From CBDUBS01 sp965365445 (GTDB lineage Bacteria; Bacteroidota; Rhodothermia; Rhodothermales; DASSAV01): DNA of 23,994 nt. Position 1 is the stretch's first letter. Each line of letters starts with the position of its first letter. Both the position numbers and the translations under genes were made by a program. Location of the stretch: contig CBDUBS010000040.1 of the NCBI GenBank assembly GCA_965365445.1, forward strand, positions 1 through 23,994, read 5' to 3'. This document shows, one piece after another, positions 6,609-14,438 of this stretch. Under the pieces are notes generated by a model. It had not been told where the DNA came from. It worked only from the letters and a program-made list of their open reading frames with translations, and did no database searches.

Positions 6609-8801
6609 ATGCGATTCTTGTTTCTCTTCCTCCTGCTCCTGCCGCCGGGCGCCTCACTGCTCGCGCAGGAGCGGCGAGGATCGGTAACGGGCCTCTTTCG
6701 CGATGCGGATACGGGCGAGGAGATTGGCTGGGTGCAGGTGCTCCTTGAGGAAGCCGGTCGGTCCACGGTAGCCGACGGAGCGGGGCGCTTTCATTTCCAT
6801 GACGTACCGGCGGGACGGTATACGCTGCACTCCTACCGCATAGGGTACGAAACGCCTGCCCTGCCAATCGAGGTGGCCGCCGGGGATACATTGCGGCTTA
6901 CCCTGCGCCTGTCGGCGGCGCCGGTTGCCACCGGCGAAATCGTGGTTGAGGAAGGTCGCTCGTCGGAGCAGTTGAGCGAGCCGGCGCTCAGCCTCGACGG
7001 GCGGCAGTTCCGAAGGAACCTCGGCATGACCATCGCGGAAACGCTCGACCGGGAGCCCGGCATCGCCATGCGCTCGATGGGTCCCGCCCCCGCTCGGCCG
7101 GTGCTGCGCGGGCTGGGCGGCGAGCGCCTGCTCGTTCTGGAGGACGGCGGCCGCACCGGCGACCTGTCTGCCACCTCAACCGATCACGCCGTAGCCATCG
7201 AACCGATGACGGCCGATCGCATCGAGATCGTGCGGGGACCGGCGGCGCTCGTCTACGGCCCCAACGTACTCGGCGGGGTGGTAAACGTGGTTCGCGGCCA
7301 GATCCCCACGTCCGCGGCGCACCGCTACGGGGTGAGTATGCAGGGCGAATCGGTCAACCGGGGGTATGCGGCGGGTGTATCCGCCCTGTGGGGCTCGGGC
7401 CGGACGGCTTTCCGGTTGGACGGCTCGGCCAGGCAGGCGGGCGAGATGCACACCCCGCTCGGCGAACTGGATAACACCGGCCTCTCTACGTACAACGGCT
7501 CGTTCGGCATGAGCCGGGTGAACCCGCATGGATATGCCGGTATCAGCGGCAGCCTGTACTCCTCCGAGTACGGCATCCCCGGCGGGTTCGTCGGGGCCCA
7601 TCCGAACGGCGTGAGCGTACAACTCAGCCGGGCGCAAATCGGCCTCGCCGGGCGCTATACCACCCATTCGGAAACGCTGCGCCGAGTGGAGGCCCGGGCG
7701 GATTTTCTGCGGTATTTCCACCAGGAGTTCGAGGACCGGGAGCAGGACCTCGTCGGGATCGAGTACGGCATCCTGACCGGCGCCGCCGCCCTGACCGGCT
7801 ACACGGGCCGCATCGGGCCGCTGCAACAGGGAGCCGTAGGGGTATGGACGGAGCTACGCGGCCATCGGTCGGGCGGCCTATCCTTTACGCCCGCAACCAC
7901 CGAACAGACCGCTGCCGTATACGGCTTTCAGGAAACCACCACGGGTCCGGTGGTATGGCAGGCGGGCCTACGCTACGACCTGCGGCGCGTGCTGCCGGAG
8001 CGTTCGTACGATTCCGAACGCATCGGCCGGGTGCGGGACCGTACATTCATCGGGTGGTCGGCGGCGGCTTCCGCCGGGGTGCAAAGGGCCGATTGGAATC
8101 TCCGGGCCTCCGTCATGCGGTCGGTGCGGCTGCCCGGCATCGAGGAGCTGTTTTCCGAGGGGCCGCATCTGGCGGCGTACTCGTTCGAGATAGGCAACCC
8201 GGATCTCGGGCTGGAAAAAGGGGTTGGCGGAGAACTCACGGCCGGATACCGCACCGGCGGCCGGGCCGTTTCCGCAGCGGTTTTCCTGACCCGGTTTACC
8301 GGATTCATCTACCCCCGGCATACCGGCCGGATCAACGCCCGCACGCTGCTCCCGGAATACCAATACACCGGCTCAGGCGCCCGGTTCATCGGGGGGGAAG
8401 GATCGGCCGAGTGGCCGCTGGGCGCTGGACTCATGGTTGAGGCCCGAGCCGGGTACGTCCGGGCGCTCCTTATCGAAACCGGCGAGCCGCTCTCCTGGAT
8501 ACCGCCCCTGACCGGCGAAGGAGGCGCACGGTACCGAAGGGGAAGTCTGGCCGCGGGCCTGTCGCTCCGTGTGGCGGCGCGCCAGCATCGGCTCGGCCCT
8601 TTCGAAGCCCCTACCGACGGCTACCGGGTTCTGGACGGGTTCGTGCAATACTACTTCTCGACGGGCCGTATGCTGCATACGGTAGACCTCGTGCTGGACA
8701 ACATCACCGACACGGCGTACCGCAACCACCTCTCCCGCGTCAAGTCGGTCATGCCCGAGCCGGGACGAAACCTCCGCCTGCTCTACCGGATGCATCTGTA
8801 A
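6609..8801 (+). CDS. TonB-dependent receptor, ZnuD-like (730 aa)
   Basis: This outer-membrane receptor should import a small ligand using TonB energy. It has a signal peptide (1-20, ending SLLAQ), a carboxypeptidase regulatory-like beta domain (about 24-103, with VADGAGRFHFHDVPAGRYTL), a plug domain (about 120-230) with TIAETLDREPGI, PVLRGLGGERLLVLEDGGRT and RIEIVRGPAALVYGPNVLGG, then a 22-strand-type barrel ending in a strand with alternating residues (RNLRLLYRMHL). The plug motif STDHA (190-194) corresponds to the (S/T)-P-D-H-A-type motif of zinc receptors such as ZnuD, so Zn2+ or another metal is the favoured ligand. A short gagg precedes the ATG. It is co-directional with the lipoprotein and the CxxC protein upstream. 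Ligand assignment is inference. Confidence 0.85.
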   Translation: MRFLFLFLLLLPPGASLLAQERRGSVTGLFRDADTGEEIGWVQVLLEEAGRSTVADGAGRFHFHDVPAGRYTLHSYRIGYETPALPIEVAAGDTLRLTLRLSAAPVATGEIVVEEGRSSEQLSEPALSLDGRQFRRNLGMTIAETLDREPGIAMRSMGPAPARPVLRGLGGERLLVLEDGGRTGDLSATSTDHAVAIEPMTADRIEIVRGPAALVYGPNVLGGVVNVVRGQIPTSAAHRYGVSMQGESVNRGYAAGVSALWGSGRTAFRLDGSARQAGEMHTPLGELDNTGLSTYNGSFGMSRVNPHGYAGISGSLYSSEYGIPGGFVGAHPNGVSVQLSRAQIGLAGRYTTHSETLRRVEARADFLRYFHQEFEDREQDLVGIEYGILTGAAALTGYTGRIGPLQQGAVGVWTELRGHRSGGLSFTPATTEQTAAVYGFQETTTGPVVWQAGLRYDLRRVLPERSYDSERIGRVRDRTFIGWSAAASAGVQRADWNLRASVMRSVRLPGIEELFSEGPHLAAYSFEIGNPDLGLEKGVGGELTAGYRTGGRAVSAAVFLTRFTGFIYPRHTGRINARTLLPEYQYTGSGARFIGGEGSAEWPLGAGLMVEARAGYVRALLIETGEPLSWIPPLTGEGGARYRRGSLAAGLSLRVAARQHRLGPFEAPTDGYRVLDGFVQYYFSTGRMLHTVDLVLDNITDTAYRNHLSRVKSVMPEPGRNLRLLYRMHL

Positions 8802-8827
8802 TCGCATTGGGCCGCAGGCCCCGATGC

Positions 8828-9256
8828 TCAGCGGGGCGCTTCCGCCCACTGCCGCAGCACGGCGATGTCCGCCTCCGAGAGCCGGGCGTCGGGATGCATC
8901 GTCAGGTATATCGGCAGCGGCATCTTTCCTTCTTCCGCTTCCTCCAGCGATTCCTCCCGAATTTCCTCCCGCTCCTCCTCGTCGTACCGGTTCCACGTCG
9001 AAAAGTTGACGTGCTCCCGTCCCTCCTCCACATCGTGCGCAATCAGCCACGATACCGGCGCCACGTGGGCATACCAGGGCCAACGGGCTTCATTGGAGTG
9101 GCAATCGTAACAGGAGCGCTCCATAACGGCCCGCACTTCATCCGAGGCAGGCATCTCCGTTTCAACCGGAGGGTTATCCAGTGCGCCGAACGGAAGGATC
9201 TGGATGAAAGCCAGCACGACGGCCAGCCCGATGAGGATGCGCAGAAAGAGGTTCAT
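8828..9256 (-). CDS. Haem-binding domain protein with single CxxCH (142 aa)
   Basis: The protein has one N-terminal membrane anchor or uncleaved signal (MNLFLRILIGLAVVLAFIQI), then one c-type haem site, CYDCH (Cys49-Cys52-His53), within MERSCYDCHSNEARWPWYAH. The later segments WLIAHDVEEGREHVNFSTW and the closing MPLPIYLTMHPDARLSEADI are typical of the haem-binding domain family (Haem_bd) common in Bacteroidota. It probably faces the periplasm and carries or senses electrons; the partner is unknown. Between the haem site and the C terminus lies a very acidic stretch (YDEEEREEIREESLEEAEEG). It is convergent with the TonB receptor and 93 nt downstream of the PAP2 gene relative to their shared minus strand... 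the upstream PAP2 gene ends at 9350. Confidence 0.85.
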   Translation of the reverse strand: MNLFLRILIGLAVVLAFIQILPFGALDNPPVETEMPASDEVRAVMERSCYDCHSNEARWPWYAHVAPVSWLIAHDVEEGREHVNFSTWNRYDEEEREEIREESLEEAEEGKMPLPIYLTMHPDARLSEADIAVLRQWAEAPR

Positions 9257-9349
9257 TTTCGGCGGCAGGTTGCTTTACCGGATGCCGTAACGTCCGAAAC
9301 GTTCGGCCCGCAATCAACCCCCCGGCCGGGTCAAATCATTCTTTCATAT

Positions 9350-10108
9350 TCATTCACTATCCCCCTCATCCACTGCCGTCTCTACCGAGCCGCGCTGTTG
9401 CAGCCAGAGGGCCAGCATCCAGCAAAGCAGGGCCCATACGGCCCCAGCCATCCATCCGGCGAGCACATCCGTAGGCCAGTGGACGCCCATGTATACGCGG
9501 CTCACCCCTACCAGCAACGTCACCAGCAAGGGTACGACCAGAAAGAACGCTTTCATTTTCCGGCCCTTGTGCGTCCGGGCCAGCAACGCGCCGAGCGTCA
9601 GGTAGGTTACGGCCGCCATCATCGAGTGGCCGCTCGGGAAACTCGCCGTATACACGATCGAGCCGTGCGGCACCAGGTCCGGACGGGGCCGGTCGAAACC
9701 GGCCTTCATGAGAAAGCTGAGAAGCTGCCCCCCCGAAACGGCGGCAAACACAAACAGGGCCGCCCGGTTGGAGCGTCGGAGCAGCAGGTACCCGATCACG
9801 ATGAGCGTAATCATGGTAAGCACCGCCACCCCGCCCAGGGCCGTGAAGTCGCGCCCCATTTCCTCTACCCAGCGCGGCCCGACGGGATCGGATAGATCAT
9901 CCGGGTTGCGCATGGCCAGCAACACCGTCTGGTCGAGCGCTTTCGTATCCCCCTCCACCACCTCCCCCGCTATGGCGGCAAACGCCCATATTCCGGCCGT
10001 CATGAGTACGATGAGCACCAGCAGCGATAATTCGGGCCGGCCGAGCCGGTTCCGTAACCCGACGAGGTAACGCCTCCATGCAAGTTCCACGCTCTCCTCC
10101 CTTTTCAT
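9350..10108 (-). CDS. PAP2-family membrane phosphatase (252 aa)
   Basis: This is a membrane-bound lipid phosphatase (phosphatidic acid or undecaprenyl diphosphate type). All three PAP2 signature motifs are present: KAGFDRPRP (Lys135, Arg142, Pro143), PSGH (158-161) and SRVYMGVHWPTD (Ser203-Arg204, catalytic His210, Asp214). About six hydrophobic helices surround them, the first near residues 28-47. The sequence before motif 1 has a lumenal loop, EGDTKALDQTVLLAMRNP, typical of the family. An internal GTG at residue 7 (10090) has GGGAGGAG just before it and might be the true start. The substrate cannot be decided; recycling of undecaprenyl diphosphate or phospholipid turnover are the usual options. 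Confidence 0.9.
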   Translation of the reverse strand: MKREESVELAWRRYLVGLRNRLGRPELSLLVLIVLMTAGIWAFAAIAGEVVEGDTKALDQTVLLAMRNPDDLSDPVGPRWVEEMGRDFTALGGVAVLTMITLIVIGYLLLRRSNRAALFVFAAVSGGQLLSFLMKAGFDRPRPDLVPHGSIVYTASFPSGHSMMAAVTYLTLGALLARTHKGRKMKAFFLVVPLLVTLLVGVSRVYMGVHWPTDVLAGWMAGAVWALLCWMLALWLQQRGSVETAVDEGDSE

Positions 10109-10305
10109 CCAACGTCCGGCTTATACACTGTTTCGGGCGGGAGGGGTTTCAAGCGGAAGGCCGGATTCGGGGGATTCAGCGGCCTGTGGGCGGCCCGTAC
10201 GACCCTGCACGGTGCTTGTTGCCATAGCTTCACATGGGGTTACATCATCCGCATGATCCTGCCGCAGCGTCTGTCGTAAACCCCATACACAAACCGATCA
10301 CCACG

Positions 10306-10479
10306 ATGGATATGCTGAAAGATGACTGGCGGCCCGATGCCGAGCGGCCGCTCCGGCCGCGCACATGGGCATTCGTAGCGGTTTACGTAATGGTGCTGGC
10401 CGTCGTGTTCGGAACGCTCGGTTACGGAATGGCCCACGCCGTAGCCCCCGACCACCCCGCCCTGATCGCCGGGCATTAA
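10306..10479 (+). CDS. Small single-pass membrane protein (57 aa)
   Basis: The 57-residue frame starts MDMLKDDWRPDAERPLRPRT and continues with one transmembrane helix (about 21-43, WAFVAVYVMVLAVVFGTLGYG), ending in a short His-containing tail. The ATG at 10306 follows accacg and excludes 24 upstream residues that lack protein character in the longer frame from 10234. No family is recognised. Its stop lies next to the terminator of the convergent oxidoreductase gene. It is divergent from the PAP2 gene, with about 200 nt between them. Function unknown. Confidence 0.55.
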   Translation: MDMLKDDWRPDAERPLRPRTWAFVAVYVMVLAVVFGTLGYGMAHAVAPDHPALIAGH

Positions 10480-10503
10480 AAAAGGGCCCCGCTGCCGGGG
10501 CCC
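10478..10503 (-). terminator. Rho-independent terminator of the disulfide oxidoreductase gene
   Basis: The 8-bp arms gggccccg (10484-10491) and cggggccc (10496-10503) have a CTGC loop. On the minus strand the stem is followed by TTTTTT, directly after the gene that ends at 10511. The T run overlaps the last codons of the convergent 57-aa gene. Confidence 0.85.
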
Positions 10504-10510
10504 CTGCGGT

Positions 10511-11173
10511 TCAGTGCCGGTGGACCAGCCCCACCGACTCCAGCACCTTGTGAAGCATCGGGTGTTCCGGAAGCGCCCCCTCTACGTGCACCTCTTCATT
10601 GATGACCGTACGCGGCACCCCCCGCACGTTGTACCGATTGGCGAGGTGCGGGAATTCGATCGCCTCGATCATCTCGGCCCGAATGTTCGAGTTCTCCAAC
10701 GCCATCTGATGAGCCAGGTGTACGGCCTGCGGGCAGTACGGACACGTCGGCGTGACGAATACCTTCATATGCACCGGCTCCGATACATCGGCCAGCGCCC
10801 TCCTCGTCTCTTCGGCCAGCCCCGAGGTTCCCTTACCCACCATCAGCACGGCCTCCAGCAGCGAGGAAAACTCGTAGCCGGAAGGGATGCCGTAAAACCG
10901 GATGCCGTAATCCTCCTCTCCAGGTCCGAGTATCGCCACGGCCGGGATCTGCTCGATGCCGAACCGCTCGACGGCCCCGCTATCTTCTACGAAGTCATAC
11001 ACCTCATACGCCACCTTGCCGGAAAGCCCGGCCAGCTCTTCCACGATCTCACGCGTCTCGCGGCAGTACGGACACTCCGTGGACTGGCTGAACACGACCA
11101 GTTTAACGTCGTGTTCGATCCCTTGAAACATGTTTTCGACATACTGCCGATCCTTTTCCGAAAGCATACCCAT
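10511..11173 (-). CDS. Protein disulfide oxidoreductase, two glutaredoxin-like domains (220 aa)
   Basis: Two thioredoxin-fold domains lie in tandem. Domain 1 (about 1-115) has the redox motif CPYC at 34-37 and its cis-proline at EQIPAV (Pro77); domain 2 (about 120-220) has CPYC at 144-147 and RGVPRT (Pro187). This is the layout of the glutaredoxin-like protein disulfide oxidoreductases (PDO) best known from thermophiles, which reduce or isomerise protein disulfides in the cytoplasm, typically with NADPH and a thioredoxin reductase. There is no signal peptide. A good Shine-Dalgarno (AGGAGGG) precedes the ATG at 11173; a second ATG two codons later is also possible. A terminator follows the stop. 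Both active sites look intact. Confidence 0.88.
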   Translation of the reverse strand: MGMLSEKDRQYVENMFQGIEHDVKLVVFSQSTECPYCRETREIVEELAGLSGKVAYEVYDFVEDSGAVERFGIEQIPAVAILGPGEEDYGIRFYGIPSGYEFSSLLEAVLMVGKGTSGLAEETRRALADVSEPVHMKVFVTPTCPYCPQAVHLAHQMALENSNIRAEMIEAIEFPHLANRYNVRGVPRTVINEEVHVEGALPEHPMLHKVLESVGLVHRH

Positions 11174-11729
11174 GACATACCCTCCTGGTTTTATCTCGCT
11201 GGAATGAGCCCATTATATTCCCTTTTTAGAATGTAGTTTCATGTATACCGGCATTATTCATGGGCCCCTTATTCATCAATCATAACATCTCGGATTACAT
11301 ACAATACTTACTAGTTATATAACTTATCGGTCGCGATTCGTTCACTGGCGCCGATCAAAACACCGCTGAACGGTTGGGCGGCCCGGCAAGGCTGCCGAAC
11401 CACCCGGGGCGGACACATCCCTGAAGCCGTTTCCCTTCACTACCCTGAACGACGACCCGGCATCTCGGGATGGCGCACCTCCCTGCCTCGCGCCCGACCC
11501 CGGTTTGTTCACACCAGCGAATCTCCGGCTCCCTCTGGGCCGCTCATATCCTTTAAGTGTGTGAAGTTTGATCGCGTGAGGTTTTCCCTTACATGTTGCA
11601 ACAGTTATCCCTTACGTGTTACAACAGGCATTTCTTACGAGCAAGGCCCCCTACGGAACCTATTTTACTGCTGTTGATATTTGTTATAACAGCTATACAT
11701 TCTCCCAGGAGAATATGGAGGTTAGACGT
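11174..11729. other. Large divergent regulatory region
   Basis: About 555 nt without a convincing gene separate the oxidoreductase (minus) from the YceI operon (plus). The part nearest the oxidoreductase (about 11205-11335) is markedly AT-rich (for example ttagaatgtagtttcatg and actagttatataacttat) and probably holds its promoter. From 11336 to 11560 the composition is GC-rich with no ORF or repeat that I can name. The part from 11590 holds three related palindromes, listed separately. Confidence 0.6.
11594..11691 (+). promoter_or_regulatory. Three TGTTxxAACA palindromes: candidate operator array of the YceI operon
   Basis: Perfect or near-perfect 10-bp palindromes occur at 11594-11603 (TGTTGCAACA), 11617-11626 (TGTTACAACA) and 11682-11691 (TGTTATAACA). 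The first two lie in a 23-nt direct repeat, CCTTAC(A/G)TGTT(G/A)CAACAG, and the third is flanked by GCTGTT/AACAGC arms. They lie 39 to 136 nt upstream of the first YceI start. Repeated dyads of this kind normally bind a dimeric regulator (for example MarR or Rrf2 type). The regulator is not in this window. Confidence 0.55.
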
Positions 11730-12326
11730 ATGAAAAGAGCGGCCGGATGGATGAGCGTAATCGTCCCGTTCCTGTTGATTGTGGCGGCGTGGGTCGTCCT
11801 TCCCCCCAACACCTACCGGGTAGCCCCGAAAAGCACGCTGGGAGTGGAAGGAACCAGCACGCTGCACGACTGGCATTGCACGGCTGAAACATTCGAGGGA
11901 GTATTTGAAGCGGTCGGCGAGAGCCCGGCTGACCTCAGGAAGGTGGAGGTCGTCATTCCGGTAGAAAAGCTCGGGTGCGGCAACGGAAAGATGGACAGGA
12001 ATATGTACGGCGCCCTGGAGATGAAAAAGCATCCGGAAATCCGGTACACGCTTCAGAAAGCCACGGCGGCCGGTGCAGTCACCGACGGAAAGCAGAAGCT
12101 GAATACCACCGGCACGCTCACCATAGCCGGCGTGTCCAGGCCGCTCACAATGGATGTAGTAGCAACCCGCCTTCCCGACGGCAAGCTCCGGTTTGTCGGC
12201 GACGCCTCGTTTTCCATGAAAACCTTTGACGTCGATCCACCCAGCTTCGCCCTGGGCACGATCCGCACCGGCGAAACGGTAACCGTTTCGTTCGACGTGT
12301 TGGCGGTAGCGCTGGAAGGTCGGTAA
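11730..12326 (+). CDS. YceI family protein, copy 1 (198 aa)
   Basis: The exported protein starts MKRAAGWMSVIVPFLLIVAA, a signal peptide or anchor, followed by a YceI-type lipocalin-like beta-barrel. Recognisable family segments are NTYRVAPKSTLGVEGTSTLH, VEVVIPVEKLGCGNGKMDRN, TGTLTIAGVSRPLTMDV and FSMKTFDVDPPSFALGTIRT. YceI proteins bind isoprenoid or other amphiphilic ligands in the periplasm and are linked to stress and to polyisoprenoid metabolism. The start at 11730 has GGAGG 8 nt upstream; an ATG at 11715 (MEVRR) is also in frame. It is followed after 12 nt by a paralogue, so the two are co-transcribed. The upstream palindromes suggest repressor control. Confidence 0.85.
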   Translation: MKRAAGWMSVIVPFLLIVAAWVVLPPNTYRVAPKSTLGVEGTSTLHDWHCTAETFEGVFEAVGESPADLRKVEVVIPVEKLGCGNGKMDRNMYGALEMKKHPEIRYTLQKATAAGAVTDGKQKLNTTGTLTIAGVSRPLTMDVVATRLPDGKLRFVGDASFSMKTFDVDPPSFALGTIRTGETVTVSFDVLAVALEGR

Positions 12327-12338
12327 CCGGATACATCC

Positions 12339-12983
12339 ATGACACGCTGCATATGGTTTCTGGCGGCGCTGGTATGGGTCTGGCCCGCACAGGCACAGAG
12401 TCTGTTTACCCTGCAACCCGAGAGCCGCATCTGGATAGACGGCGCCTCGAACGTCAGCTCGTTTACCTGCGAGGCCGGCCCGATAGAGGGGTCCGCTCAG
12501 TTACCCGACACGCCGATCATGAAGGCGGGCCTGGCCGACGCGCCGGCCCTTTCGGCCCCGGTGCGCCTGTTCGACTGCGGCAACGGACGCATGAACAGCG
12601 ATCTATACGACGCGCTCGACGCGAAACGGCACCCGTACATCGAGTTCCGGCTGCTCGGCGCCGGCGTGAGCGACGGGTGGGCGGGTGAATGGCAGCGAAT
12701 ACAGGTCACCGGAGAGATTGCCATCAAAGGCGCCTGGCGCACCGTCAGCCTGACCGCCGAGGGCCGCCGTCTGAAAAACGGCCTGTACCGGGTGCGCGGG
12801 CGGGCGCCGCTGAAGATGACGGATTTCGATGTCACGCCGCCTACGGCGTTGCTCGGAATGGTTCGCGCCAGAGATGATATCGTAGTTCGCTTCGACCTGA
12901 CGGCGCAGGAGTGCAATACGGACATGCTGGCCGTCGGCGACCTCCCGGCGGGGGCCGTGGAGGAATGTCTCGGGGCGCCGTGA
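12339..12983 (+). CDS. YceI family protein, copy 2 (214 aa)
   Basis: A second exported YceI-like protein has a signal peptide MTRCIWFLAALVWVWPAQAQ. It keeps the family's beta-barrel pattern: SRIWIDGASNVSSFTCEAG, then LFDCGNGRMNSDLYDALDAK, VTGEIAIKGAWRTVSLTAEG and LKMTDFDVTPPTALLGMVRA. It shares with copy 1 the CGNG(K/R)M block and the (K/R)HPxI segment after it, so the pair arose by duplication, but overall they have diverged strongly. It has extra cysteines near its C terminus (QECNTDM and EECLGAP) that copy 1 lacks. It is probably periplasmic and likely to bind an apolar ligand. The position, 12 nt after copy 1 and 78 nt before the porin-like gene, suggests one operon. Confidence 0.8.
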   Translation: MTRCIWFLAALVWVWPAQAQSLFTLQPESRIWIDGASNVSSFTCEAGPIEGSAQLPDTPIMKAGLADAPALSAPVRLFDCGNGRMNSDLYDALDAKRHPYIEFRLLGAGVSDGWAGEWQRIQVTGEIAIKGAWRTVSLTAEGRRLKNGLYRVRGRAPLKMTDFDVTPPTALLGMVRARDDIVVRFDLTAQECNTDMLAVGDLPAGAVEECLGAP

Positions 12984-13061
12984 GGGCGCCCCCCGCTCGC
13001 AACACATCACGAAGTTTCCCACCCACAGAAGGTTCATCCTCATCATCCCACAATTACGTCT

Positions 13062-14384
13062 ATGAAAAACACGTCTACCATCTTCGCGCTTTTCTTTGTG
13101 CTCCTGCTTGCAGGGCTGCCCAACCTCGGGCAGGCACAACCCTGGATTCCCATACAGTACTTTCGCCCGTACGACCAGTACGGCCTGAACACGTTCGAAG
13201 CGACCAAACTGGATACCGTGGCGTACGACGGGTTCAAACTTCGCCTCGGCGCGGCGTTTACACAGCAGTTCCAGATGCTCGATCACGAAAACGCGGCCAA
13301 CCCCCGGATGCTGCCGGATACGCAACCCGGCTCGACGTACAACGCCAATGAGTTGATGGAAATCGGCGCCGGGTTCAACCTGGCGACGGCCAATCTGAAT
13401 CTCGACGCCCAGCTCGCCGAGGGGGTGCGGGTAAACCTTACGGCTTACCTCTCCTCGCGGCACCACCCCGAAACGTGGGTGAAGGCCGGGTACATTCAGG
13501 CCGACGAGCTGCCGTTCTTCCGCTCGGCCGCCGTCGATCGGATCATGGACTACGTCACGCTCCGCGTGGGCCACATGGAAGTGAACTACGGCGACGCGCA
13601 CTTCCGCCGCACCGATAACGGCAATGCCATGTACAACCCGCTGGTCGGAAACTACATCATGGATTCGTTTGCCACGGAGATCGGGGCGGAAGTATACGTG
13701 CGCTCCGGAGCGCTGCTCGGCATGGTCGGCATCACCGACGGCGAAATCCAGGGCAACGTAACCCGGCCGGACGACCGCTCGCCGTCGCTGTACGGAAAGC
13801 TCGGCTTCGACAACCAGTTCTCCGACGCCCTGCGTCTCCGCCTCACCGGGTCGGTCTACACCACGAGCAGCTCGATCAACAATACCCTGTACGCCGGAGA
13901 CCGGGCCGGCTCGCGGTACTATCTGGTGCTCGAAAACACGAAGGCGGCGGTCGCTTCGCAGTTCCGCTCGGGCCGCATGAATCCGGTGCTCGGCGACGAA
14001 GTGACCTCTTTCATGCTCAACCCGTTCATCAAATTCGGCGGCCTGGAGCTTTTCGGCGTCATCGAGCAAGCGTCCGGACGGGCAGCCAGCGAAACGGATA
14101 ACCGCACGTGGAATCAGTACGCCGTGGAAGGCGTCTACCGGTTCATGCCACGCGAGCAGCTGTACGTAGCGGCCCGGTATAACACCGTCTCGGGCACGCT
14201 CATCGGCAGCGGCGCCGACGTATCGGTAGATCGTATCCAGATTGGCGGCGGGTGGTTCGCTACGCCGAATATTCTGCTGAAACTCGAGTACGTCACCCAG
14301 ACGTACAACGATTTCCCCGCAAACGACATCCTGCACGAAGGCAAGTTCAACGGACTCATGATTGAGGGCGTGGTGGCGTTCTAG
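13062..14384 (+). CDS. Outer-membrane beta-barrel protein, porin-like (440 aa)
   Basis: The protein starts with the signal peptide MKNTSTIFALFFVLLLAGLP, ending near GQAQ. The rest is a succession of amphipathic beta strands (for example VRVNLTAYLSSR, LRLRLTGSVYTTS, LELFGVIEQASGR, NILLKLEYVTQTYN) and ends MIEGVVAF with the C-terminal Phe typical of outer-membrane barrels. This fits a porin-type outer-membrane protein of Bacteroidota (porin or phosphate-selective porin O/P-like). The substrate is unknown. It follows the two YceI genes by 78 nt on the same strand and is closed by a strong terminator, so the three probably form one transcription unit: two periplasmic ligand carriers and an outer-membrane channel. 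That functional link is inference. Confidence 0.75.
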   Translation: MKNTSTIFALFFVLLLAGLPNLGQAQPWIPIQYFRPYDQYGLNTFEATKLDTVAYDGFKLRLGAAFTQQFQMLDHENAANPRMLPDTQPGSTYNANELMEIGAGFNLATANLNLDAQLAEGVRVNLTAYLSSRHHPETWVKAGYIQADELPFFRSAAVDRIMDYVTLRVGHMEVNYGDAHFRRTDNGNAMYNPLVGNYIMDSFATEIGAEVYVRSGALLGMVGITDGEIQGNVTRPDDRSPSLYGKLGFDNQFSDALRLRLTGSVYTTSSSINNTLYAGDRAGSRYYLVLENTKAAVASQFRSGRMNPVLGDEVTSFMLNPFIKFGGLELFGVIEQASGRAASETDNRTWNQYAVEGVYRFMPREQLYVAARYNTVSGTLIGSGADVSVDRIQIGGGWFATPNILLKLEYVTQTYNDFPANDILHEGKFNGLMIEGVVAF

Positions 14385-14398
14385 AAACGCCTGAGCGA

Positions 14399-14437
14399 CA
14401 AAAAAGGCCCGGGAGCGAACCCCCGGGCCTTTTTTTG
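14399..14437. terminator. Bidirectional Rho-independent terminator
   Basis: The perfect 8-bp arms ggcccggg (14406-14413) and cccgggcc (14422-14429) are flanked by a run of A on the left and a run of T on the right. It works for the plus-strand porin-like gene and for the minus-strand T9SS gene, whose stop lies immediately beyond it. Confidence 0.92.
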
Positions 14438-14438
14438 T

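Noticed and set aside
5782..6891. A 369-codon minus-strand frame
   Set aside because: It is antisense to the CxxC protein, the lipoprotein and the start of the TonB receptor, which have good signal sequences and motifs.
12603..14336. A 577-codon open frame on the minus strand
   Set aside because: It covers the porin-like gene and part of the second YceI gene in antisense. Both of those have signal peptides and coherent folds, and this frame does not.
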